Positions 20,660-31,046 of a stretch of 64,000 bases of DNA are shown piece by piece (positions within the stretch are counted from its first letter, which is position 1; each line of letters begins with the position of its first letter). The stretch is taken from NCBI GenBank assembly GCA_021018995.1, contig CM037598.1:43454685-43518684 (forward strand), in the 5' to 3' direction. The position numbers and the translations under genes were made by a program. The DNA is from Chloranthus sessilifolius. Taxonomy: Eukaryota; Streptophyta; Magnoliopsida; Chloranthales; Chloranthaceae. The notes under the pieces were generated by a model, which did no database searches, was not told where the DNA came from, and saw only the letters and a list, made by a program, of their open reading frames with translations.

Positions 20660-22530
20660 TTCAGGCTCCGATTAGCTTGTACCTAGGATTTTTGCTGTTT
20701 CTGTATTTTCTTTTTCTCCTTTTAGTTTTCCTTTTGTACATTTCTCTCTTATATAATGGATCTTCTTCTTTTGTCATTGCTCTTCTTCTGTGTCTTGTGT
20801 CTGTTTTGCTCCATGCTATTTCCTTTTCTCTTGCCATTAATAAATTTGCTGCACACCCAACTTTGAACCAATGAGGACACTGCTCCTCATAGGTTTGGGG
20901 GTGTGGCAGGCAGATCCTGCCAATGGAATAGTTAACCTAAGTGCAGCAGAATCTTGTGAGTAATATGGAAATGGAACCATGTTCACTAGAGAATCATGAA
21001 AAATAATGAAATTTAAAATTGTTTCCAGACTTTAGGCATTATAAGCTTGTAATATTTCACATTTCCATGATGAGATCACCAAGGAAACTTACTTGTGAAT
21101 CACTAGAGAGAGAAAAAGGTAAGGGCATACTTAAGAATTCAAAGGAAGACCATAACCAGTGAGGTTTGGGCCTATACAAAAATTTTTCCTTGAGGAGTGA
21201 CTAAGGCAATTTCTTTTAGCTCTAAGGACTGGCTGAGTCACTATGCTCACTAGAAGTTGGGCAACTCCAAGTTGAAACAGCTGACAATACTCATGAGACT
21301 TAGGAAAGGATCAAGGCCTTCTTTTGGACAGTTTGAGTCTAAATAGACCGACCTTAAGCAACTGCCCTTGCCCATACCCCCTTTGAACTTTAAATCCTAA
21401 ATTTCTTCAAAAATGCACCTGAGCACTTGTACCTGAACCTATGTATCTGATTTAACCTTACCCTCACTCTGAGAATTCAGAAGGTAAAGGAGAAAGAGTT
21501 GAAGATGGACTAGCTATGGTCAACATTAGGTGAATAAAGAAGTACCTTAAATTCTAGCAGTATGGTAACTGAGAAAATGGTGGCATTTCAGAAAAGCAAA
21601 AACAAAATAAAAAGAAGAAAAATGCATCAAAAAGAAACAAATAAACAATAATGAAGAGGAGTAAGAGAGGAGTCAAGAGGGAACTTTCATTGGAAAAATC
21701 GAAATCAAGAAGAGAAACTGATCACTTCAAATCTGAAAACCTCAAAGAAGATGAAAGGAACTGAATTAAAGAAGGTGAAGTCATGAAGCACCTCCATCAC
21801 CTACTGATTTCTCAATTTTGAACCCCTTTTCAACCTTCCATTCTTTCAACCCCACTCCATAAGCCACATTACAGCCCAGTTAAAAGCCCTTGTGATCTAA
21901 GTTGAGTGAGCTGTCATGTGAAGATTAAGAGTTATCCAATCTATGGTGAGGATCTGTCAATGATGCCAGAACTTCAAAGCTATGCCTATGCTCATGCTTA
22001 CAGACCCATTTGGGAGATGTAACTGCTCTTGAGCTTGAGAGAAAATGAAACCCTCAACAGTTTTTCTTTATGAGAGTATGCCCTGGAGAGTTTTTAGTCT
22101 GATCTTGAATGCATTAGGTGTGACCTATAACCTAAATTTTGATCCAGTGATGAGCTCAATGTTGACACTCCTGTGTAGTGTCTTTGGTGTAAACTGATTG
22201 GAAATGTTGTGCTTTCATGAGAAGCTTATACTGTTTAAATGTTTGTGCAGCCAATGTGTTTAGATTTCTTATTTTTCTACTAATGCAAAGGTGAACTAAC
22301 TCTGTTCCTTGACTGCTCATCTGATAAATTGCACTTTTGTTCACTGCTTCATTGAGAAGTTCGTGGGTGTCTTCACTGAAAACCCTCAGGAGACTTCACT
22401 CCTCCACTAGGGATCACCTAGGGGTTTAAAAGGCTTGGTACATATGCTAAATGTATCCGTGCTCCCTACGAAAGTGGCATTTAAATTCTATAGTTGATTT
22501 AGTGTAGCTTTGCTAAGGGACTAGCAAAGA
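20660..22530 (+). other. Element B 3' non-coding region
   Basis: About 1.9 kb lie between the 3' ORF and the polypurine tract. From 20870 it matches E's 40370-42037 closely all along, though neither copy is open. It starts with GAGGACACTGCTCCTC and an internal copy of the polypurine-like tract AGGTTTGGGGGTGTGG (20891-20906). It ends with the conserved CTCCTCCACTAGGGATCACC block, also present in C. Conservation without coding suggests a cis-acting or structural RNA role. Confidence 0.7.
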
Positions 22531-22545
22531 TTAGGTTTGGGGGTA
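22531..22545 (+). promoter_or_regulatory. Element B polypurine tract
   Basis: TTAGGTTTGGGGGTA directly precedes the LTR start TGTTAAG. C and E have the same tract in the same place. It primes plus-strand cDNA synthesis in this element class. Confidence 0.85.
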
Positions 22546-25071
22546 TGTTAAGACCTGAAAAGTACCACTTTTCACCCCTTAACTTAGCCTTTGATTAGAC
22601 CCTTAGCCATCTAATAAATGCTTATTAAGTGTTTTCTATAGGTAATAAACAGCAGGGCAATAAGGCCATCAATCCTGCTAAGGAGCTTGTATTGGCACCA
22701 GAAGTCCCTCAGAAGAATGAACCATGAATCCAGACCATAGAAGAGCCTCGCGCAGCTATCGAAGCTCCAGAGGATTCAGAAAAATACACTTCGCGCAGTC
22801 CTCGCGAAGTCCCAAGATTTCTCAAACAAGTTCTCGCACAGTAGAGTGACAGAAGAGCTTCAGAAGACTTGAGTCGCACAGCTCTCACGAAGTTTAGAAG
22901 TTAAAGCTCGGGCAGCTCCCGCGCAGTTCAAGAAGACCCCTCTCACCCTCGCGTGGTTCGCCTGTAAAATGAGGAGAGAGAGCTTGAGAATCCCTCGCTG
23001 TTGCCATCAGCAGAGTCGCGGATGCAAATATCAAGAGAACTCACAGTGCGATTCGAGAAAAGTCTCAACGCCTCGTGAGGATCCTCGCGAAGATCCATTA
23101 AGAAGTGAACTTCTCACGTAGTTCTCGCGCTATTCAGAAAGAAAGCAGTCTCGCGAAAGGCAGAATTAGCCTCGCGAAGTGAAGTGGAAAGCTCGCACAG
23201 TTCCCGCGCTATTCACAATTATCAATCCAACTGCGCGAAGCCCAACCCAGCGAGAGCTTAACTACCTCGTATCGCCAAAGCATCAAGAAGTCAGAACCAC
23301 GCCGACGTCCAAGCTTTAATGTTAAACTCAACCACGTGAAGACTAGAGCTACCACGCGACAAGTCTGGGAATCGACTGCAACCTGGCGAAGCTCTGAACT
23401 CCAACTTCCATCATTCTGTAGAGGACTTTCTGGGGATTTCTAAGGATTAGGGCACGCACTCCCATGCTCAAATCTCCGTACACACGCCCCAAGGCATCCA
23501 AGGATCATTATTCGGTCATGTGGCATCGTTAAAATTAGGGTTTACTAACCCTAATGCGCCGCCACACCACTGCTATATAAACCTAAGCCTAGTTTAGGTT
23601 TAGGGAGATCTGGAGGGAGACTTGGAGTTAGAATTTAGAAGAGGAACTCCTATCTCAGATTTTGTAATTTTCTTTTCCGTTCTTCTTCTTCCTGTAACTG
23701 TAAGTAGTTTTCTTTTTCTTCTTTTTCTTCTCTCCATGGCTCAGCAATTGCTGGCCATGCCTTTGTATGTCTATTGAGGTTAGATTGATGGAGTTTATGT
23801 AATAGGATTTGTACTCTTATGGGATTTGTGTATTTGTGAGCTGTTCTGTGCAAGGCTGCTGCCTTGTGATCCGCCATTGCTTTGGTTGTGTTTCAAAGCA
23901 ATGCAGGACTGATTCTAAGGATCCACTCAGATCCAAGTGACCTGTGTGTCTAGGCTATCACGGTCCTATACAGCCTTAGCCCCACCACAGGACCCACTAG
24001 ATCTGAAATTCTCATGGGAGCCTGAGCTGGTAGCCTTGTGACCATGGTGGTAGCAGCAATTAACTTGTTTTGTCTTGGGCTCCGTGAGGAGGATAGCCTC
24101 TGAGATAGTCTGTGACCATTTAAGTGGACAGGCTATGGCCTTAGGGTGAATCCAAGCCGTCGATCCAAGATGGATCCTTCTTCCCCGAGCCTGAGCTGTT
24201 ATGCCTGGTAGGAGATTGTGCAGAGGCAGACTCCCCATATATTTGTATAGACCCGCCATCAGATGTTAGATCTGATCTGGTTATGGAGATTGTAGGCTTG
24301 TGACTGGACCATTGCAACCCCACTCAAGCAATGGACAGCTAGATCTAAGGTGGCACTCAATATCTTGCTGGTTCTATGTGTCTGGGCTATCATGGTCCTA
24401 TACAGCCTTTGCCCCACACATAGGGCTTTAGAGGTTGAGGTTCCCTATGGATTCCCTGAGCTTATAGCCTGGATGAAGTAGTGCCTACAATGATTAATTT
24501 ATTTTGACCCATCTCAGGACTGTGGTTCCCTTATGGGATAGTTTGTGACCATTTAAGTGGACAGGTTATAACCTTAAGGGATTGGATCATGGCACAGGGA
24601 TGAGTTGAATTCTTCCTCCTCTTTAGTGATAATATAGCCATTGGATAGGATTTCCATAACATCATATTTGAATCTGAGTTATAAAACTCCTCTGATCTAG
24701 ACTCAATAACCTACTTCTCACACTTTTATATTTATTTTCCACAATCCATCCATCTTCTCAACCCTTTCTGTAGTTACCTCATTAGGCTATCTTAGAATAC
24801 TTAGAATAAGTGACCTTAAACTCCCCTCCTTTTAGGACTGCCAGATCTGTAGTCAGATCTGGAGGGACTACTAGAGATGGCTCCTTTGGAGCTGCAGATC
24901 ACCTTTCCCTGTGGGACAAACTCTTATCAAAATTTACTACAAATGGACCCTGTATCTTGCAGGTCTAGGATTTCTCAGTTGTGCTGATTCCATCCCCTAT
25001 TTTACTCTTTCTTTGATTTTAAATTGTTTTTACCACCAATAAATAAAACAAGCACACTGAGAGTCACAACA
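22546..25071 (+). mobile_element. Element B 3' LTR
   Basis: This complete LTR of 2526 bases (TGTTAAGACC...TCACAACA) is closely similar to the copy at 9778-12288. TATA box at 23572-23581, hairpin just after it, two CTGTGACC modules near 24110 and 24544, CCAGATCTG-tagt-CAGATCTGG at 24841-24862. It is followed by the right target duplication CCTGT (25072-25076). Confidence 0.92.
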
Positions 25072-27013
25072 CCTGTCCAATTGAATGGTCACAGACTATC
25101 CAATAGGGGAACTACAATCCAGTGATGGGTCAGAACAAGGTTATCATTGTAGGCACTACTTCATCCAGGCTATAAGCTCAAGAATCCCTAGGAACCTTAA
25201 CCTCTAAAGCTCTGTGTGTGGGGCTAGGCCTACAACGTGCACTAGCCTAGACACACAGAACTAGCAAGAGTTTGAGTACTAGCTTTAAAGCTTAGCTTTT
25301 CACTGCTTTAGAAAGACAGCAGTGATCCAGTCACAAGCCTACAATCTCTACAGCCAGATCAGATCTGCCATCTGATGGTGGGTCTATACAAATACAGGGG
25401 AGTCTGTCTCTGCACAATCTCTCACAAGGCTACAAGCACAAGTGCAGAGAAGAAGAATCTATCTTAGATCTGTGGATTGGCCTCACCCTAGGGCTATAAT
25501 CTGTCCACTTGAATGGTCACAGACTATCCACAGAGGCTATCCTCCTCACAGAGGTCTAAGTCAGAACAAGAACATTGCTGCCGCCACCATGTTCACAAGG
25601 CTACCAGCACAAGCTCCCATGGGGATTTAGATTTAGTGGGTCCTGTGGTGGGGTTAGGCCTGCAATGTACCTAACCTAGATACACAGATCACTTGGATCT
25701 AAGTAAAGTCTTAAGGACAATCCTCCATTGCTTACAGTATAACTTAGCAATGGAGGATCTCAAGGCAGCAGTCTTGCACAGAACAACTCACACAATACCA
25801 ATCTCATACATGCAATAGATCCTATTACAAAACTCCATTAAAACTATACCAAATAATCATACAAAGGCATAGCCAGCAAGTGCTGGACTATGGAGAGAAG
25901 GAAAAAGGAAAAAGAAAACTCCTAAACCCTAACCTTGGCCTACTGTAATTCTACAGTCGGTTTTAAGGAGTACAGAAGTTAAGTCCCAAAAGAGATCCTT
26001 AAACCTAAGCTAGGCTTAGGCTTATATAGTAGTCGGCTCTCTCGGAATTAGGGTTAGGAAAACCCTAATTTTTCAATGTAATTGCGGCCCATTCCTGTCC
26101 CTTGGATGCCTCAGGGCGTGTGGATGGAGATTGGATCATTGGAGTGCATGCCCTAATTACTGGAAGTTCCCAGATTTCCCCTGCAGAAGTGGGGCGAAGT
26201 CAAGAACCCGATCCTCACTGGGTAGAAAAGATTTCCAGATCTTGCTGCATGGTAGAATTGACATCGCTGGGTTGAATTGGCTTGAAGCTCATGCAGTCGT
26301 GAGATTGATACTTTAGTCATCGCGGGATACTTTTGGTTGTCGCGAGATTGCTCTTTCCTTTTGAATGGCACGAGAATTGCACGCGCAGTTTGTCCCTTGG
26401 TGAATCTCGCGGGGATCCTCGCGAGGAAGCAGTGTTCATAGGCCTATGGATCACGCGTGCATGTCCTTGAAGGTTTGTATCCCGCGGCCACTGCGCGACA
26501 ACCACGCGCTAGAGTGCCTGGAGCTCTCACTCTTCTGTGAATCGCACGACGATTGAAGACTCCTTTCTTAAGTCATGAGATCAAGCAAGTGTCAAGGATC
26601 AAACTTCATGAACTCGCAAAGTCTGCTTTTCAATTCTTTCTGTCATCAAACCGTGCGAGAATGGCGCAAAGACTGCGAGACCAGTTGGTGTGCTGTCTTT
26701 AGAAGCCCGCGACAACTGCGCAAAGGAATTCTCTCTAGCTCAATTGAACCCTGTGACATCTGCACGAGGCATTCTTCTTGGTTTGTTTCTGCTTTTCTGT
26801 GCCTATGCTACAGCCAATTCTCTGTCTGGGTTCAACCTTCATTCTTCTGAGGGGCTTCTGGGGCAACAATAGGCTTCTTAGTATGGTTAGCGGTTTATTT
26901 GTAGCTGCTGCTTATTACCTATAGAATAGACTTAAAACACATTTATTAAATGATTAAGGGTCTAACAGAGATTAAGTTAAGGGATGAAAAGTAGTACTTT
27001 TCAGGTCTTAACA
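25072..27013 (-). mobile_element. Element A 5' LTR, outer segment
   Basis: This is the first ~1.9 kb of A's 5' LTR, minus strand. It begins TGTTAAGACCTGAAAAGTAC at 27013 and ends at B's insertion point. U3 has CTCGCG-type motifs (26290-26760). The TATA box lies near 26022-26029 on the minus strand, with the palindrome CCTAAGCTAGGCTTAGG (26004-26020) just downstream of it. Together with 9261-9772 it makes one LTR of about 2.45 kb. The five bases outside it, CACTC (27014-27018), should recur at A's far end, left of the window. Confidence 0.9.
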
Positions 27014-27156
27014 CACTCCTCCACTAGGGATCACCTAGTGGTTTAAAAGGCTTGGTGCATATGCTAAATGCATCCGTGCTCCCTACGAAAGTGGCTTTTT
27101 TATTTCCTTTTAATTCTCCTTTGCTCAGGGACTAGCAAAGCTTAGGTTTGGGGGTG
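27014..27156 (+). mobile_element. Element C, last 143 internal bases with polypurine tract
   Basis: This matches the end of the internal regions of B and E (CTCCTCCACTAGGGATCACC, then CTAGCAAAGCTTAGG) and ends with polypurine tract TTTGGGGGTG right before an LTR start. It is cut off on its left by element A's LTR. The rest of C must lie beyond A, outside the window. Confidence 0.85.
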
Positions 27157-30100
27157 TGTTAAGTGGCGAAAAATGCCACTTTTCACCCTTTAACTTGACC
27201 ACGGATAGACTTGTGAGTACACTAATAAGCCTTTGTCGAGTGCATTTTATAGACAGTAATAAAGGATGACACTAATGCAGAAAACCACTCAAGAATGCCC
27301 AAAAAGGGGCCATCTCTCAGCACAGGACAAACCCAGCAACAACACACCAGAGGGTAGCACATCACTGGACCCTTGGAGCGCATGGCTACAACAGGGTAAG
27401 GCAAAGGAAGTGAAAACAGGCTGAAAACATCCTATCGAGAGGTCACCTGAAGACTTCGATAGGAGCTGAAAGCAAAGAAAGGAGGAATTCATACAGTTGA
27501 AAGGTTTCGATAGGATCTGAAGGTAGAAGAAGGATGGATTTGGGTCGATTGAGGAGTTTAATAAGATCCAAGAACCTATCGAGTAACTGAAACAAAGGAA
27601 GAAACCATCCTATCGAAAACCTGCCTGAGGTGTAAAGAGAACCTATCGAATGGTTTCCTGAACCTATCGAGATGGAAATGCTGGAACAGAACCTACCGAA
27701 GGGTGCTTGAGCCTTTCGATAAGAGTGAGGGCAACCCTATCGAAACGATGGCATGTAGAGCGGAACCTATCGAAATGGATCCCCAACCTGTCAAAAAGCT
27801 TCCCCAACCTGTCGAATGCTCCAGGCCAAGGGCTGAGAATGCTGAAGCTCTAAGAGAAGGCTCATCCTATCGGAACCTATTAAAGAGATCTGAGAACCTA
27901 GTGAAAGGACCAAAAACCTCCATTTGAACCTGTCGAAAGCTTCCCAACCTGTCAAAATTGTGTGCAGAACTTCTCAGAAATTCAACTATGCACACGCTGT
28001 GACTTGGTGACCTGCTGCACGCAACTTGAGGCACTTAGTAACCAGCACGACGATTACAGAAGATGCCCTAAGAAACCCTAACCAACCCATGTGCTCTAAT
28101 AGAACCCTAACAAACTCTGAGGACCTTCTAGAAGGGATTTTTGGTGAGAAAAATAGAGGAGAAAGCTATATATAGAGACCCCCAATTGCAATTGGGGGGA
28201 GATCGAGATCTGAGCCAAATTCTAGAGATTAGAGCTTGCAGAGAAATTTTATTTTCCCTCTTTTAGCCCAACAATGGTTGGCTAATTCCCTTGGAGTAGC
28301 GAGGAGAGAGGTTAGATCTATAATTGGGTAAGGTTAAGATTGCTATTGTGGGTTCCCAGCTACACAGACTACAGATTTGAGAGTATTTCCATTGTAGAGT
28401 GATTTTGATTGCAATATAAATGCTATTTTTAACGCTTTAATTAGATCTAAAGTTCCTTTGGTTTCATTTGGTGATCGATCAGATTTGTGTAGAGGAGTCT
28501 GTAGATCATCTCACCCACTTAACTGGTAGGCCTCTTGGATACCACCCGATCTCCCTGGATCTGATGCTCCTGTAATTCCTTGAGTCTGTGACCTTAGAAT
28601 TGCAGCATCTATAGTGGTTTTAATTGTTCTAATTGATGCTTTAGCTTTGGAGGAGATCCCTAAGATGGTCTGTGACCATTAAAGTGGATAGATCATAACC
28701 TTAAGATTAGTCTAAGCTCAGGCTCCAATTGGATTCATCTGCTGCAAATCCATGAATCAGATAAAGTCTATAGGATGGACTGTGACCATTCAAGTGGATA
28801 GATCATAGCCTTAAGACCAGGTGGATCCGCGATTTGGAGTGGAGCTTTCTACCCTACAGTTGTGCTTATAGCCAGTTGAGGGAATTGTGTTCTTTGAACC
28901 TCTGTAGCATGATTAATCGAATCTGATTTCAGTGAAGACCAATTTTTAAGCTACTCTTATCCATTTTCTACTTTTTACTCTTTTCCCTTGCAAGATCTAA
29001 GTTCCTAAACTCGATCCAAGTTAGTCTATGTTTAATTTTAGCTTAGCTTAAGTGACAATCCATTTTAAACCTCTCCCCTGTCTTTTAGCTAACTTAGCAT
29101 TAGTTAGGGTGCCAGATCTCATACAGATCTGGAGATTTATAATATTTTTAAACCAACCTCCCTGTGGACATTCCTTTACTCACCATCTTTATAAAGCTTA
29201 CTACAACAGACCCTGATTAGTTGCAGGTCTGTGTGAGTGTGTTCTGATGAGTAGCGAAATATGATGATATTTCACCCCTAAATACCTACATTTAGCTATC
29301 CGATGAAGGCTATCTGATGAGAATTACTAGATTTGAAGTATTTCAGGTAAATATAATCCAAGTACGTAAAACAGCCAAAGAATCCCGAAAATAATATCAA
29401 AACATTGCAACTTTGGGTCATCGGGAACTTGGTGCTACTTGAAGCTCAATTTATACCTTCAAGATATCCGATACAGGAAATTGCTAAAACACAAACGTTG
29501 TAGAGCTCGTCGTCAGCTTTCCAATGCCGTAAGAATGGCCTCAATCTGAGTTCGGGACAGAACTTTATGGCCAAAATACCGAGGCAGTATCTAATGCAAA
29601 GTTTGGCGGGAGTTCACGAAAATTGCTTTTAGATGTCAATCGATTGAGAATTAAGTGTCAATCGATTGACATGAGAAAACAACTTTTTTCCTACTTAAAA
29701 GTCAATCGATTGAGATTTAATTCTCAATCGATTGAGGTTATTAGGGTTTGGGTTGGTTGACTATATAAAAAGGGAGCCAGAGTTTTAAAGGGGGAGATTA
29801 TTAGTTTTAGAAGAGTTTTTATTTTTTAGGTTTTAGAAATAGAGAGTTTTTATTATTTCTTTTTGAGAGCTTTATTCCTTTAATTTTTCAGTATTCATTC
29901 CTTCAGTTTATTATTTTTGTTCAGTTGATTCCTACATTAATTTCGTTTTTGAAGATCATCGTACTTGTAGATCAAAGTAATTTTTGTTGAAGTTTAAGGT
30001 ATTTTTAATTCATTAAATTAATATTATTTTTCCTTCCTTATTTATTTATGTCATTTAATTACAGCATGTGTGGCTAAATTTATAGGGATGGAGATCTAAT

Positions 30101-31046
30101 GATTCTCATCCGAGGGATGTACTTCTAATAATATAAATCTAGGATTAAAATATGAGATCTTATTTTATGGTTGTTATGTTATCGCGAACGGATGAAATCC
30201 CCACCACTAACTGGGATCGAGTGTGTCGAGCCATGCCCTGGATCTCAGATCTGTGACGGTAATTTTACCCCAATCATTGTTATGGTCTTTTTACTTTCAT
30301 CGTGTGGATCTACTTACGATTATGATCTGGGATTGAGTGTGCCGAGCCATGCCCTGGATCTTGGATTTGTAATGGTAATATTATCTTAATTACTCCCTGA
30401 TCTGAAATCAAGTGTGCCGAGCCATGCCCTTGATCTCAGATCTATGGTGGTATTTTTGTTAGAATTTTTACCCACTTTGGGGATGATTTTTATTTGCACC
30501 TGAGATCAAGTGTGCCAAGCCATGCCCTTGATCCCAGATCTATATATGGAAATCATCTCTGAAGTTAAGTCCTGATTGCAGGGATGCAACGTGGAACCTA
30601 TCCGGGTTTTGACTATTTATCTTCCATAAAAGATATTTTTCTTCAATGGTATATCTCATAGATTAATCCTTAGATTTGTATTATGGGAAGGACAAACCAA
30701 AGATGGGAGGATTTAGTATCTTCATCTTCTTCATCTTTCCCGTTATTTTTGAATCATCAATTGAATTTTATTTTGTAGTCAGTAATTATCATCTCACAAA
30801 ACCGCCTAAATCATAATATTGGTAGGGTACTGTTAAATCTTGATAGATTTCTTGAATTACTGTTTTATCTTTTTAGATTTTCTATATTGATCCTCGTGGG
30901 AACGATCTCGTACTCCGCACCCACTATATACAATCTGATTTGTGCGCTTGCGAGTAAAACATCACAATAAAAATATCACATCATGTTCTGCCTAGTTTTA
31001 TTAGTGATTTTGGACCCCCATTTGAGGGAAGGCAAACACCCCAACA
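27157..31046 (+). mobile_element. Element C 3' LTR, interrupted by D
   Basis: The LTR starts TGTTAAGTGGCGAAAAATGCC and ends ACCCCAACA at 31046. It is split at 29244/30984 by solo LTR D. Without D and its duplication it is about 2.15 kb. Its U3 carries a dense array of CCTATCGA and TTCGATAGG motifs (27430-27960) in place of CTCGCG. TATA box near 28167 (CTATATATAG), followed by a perfect 20-base palindrome (28179-28198). Two CTGTGACCATT modules lie at 28669-28705 and 28789-28815, and a CCAGATCTc-ata-CAGATCTGG hairpin at 29112-29132. The bases after its end, CCTAC, are the expected right target duplication in E's LTR. Confidence 0.85.
29245..30983 (+). mobile_element. Solo LTR D of another family
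   Basis: This 1739-base solo LTR starts TGATGAGTAGCG and ends TATCACATCA, flanked by perfect 5-bp duplications TGTTC (29240-29244 and 30984-30988). It has no internal region. U3 includes four copies of the palindrome TCAATCGATTGA or close variants (29636-29745). TATA box CTATATAAAA at 29761-29770. Near 30205-30545 a unit with core GAGCCATGCCCTGGATC recurs four times. The end has the LTR-typical TTGTGCGCTTGCGAG. A block at 29497-29630 is shared with LTR F at 59510-59640. Confidence 0.92.

Noticed and set aside
30205..30545. CRISPR-like array in LTR D
   Set aside because: Repeat spacing is uneven, units are imperfect and the context is a plant LTR.
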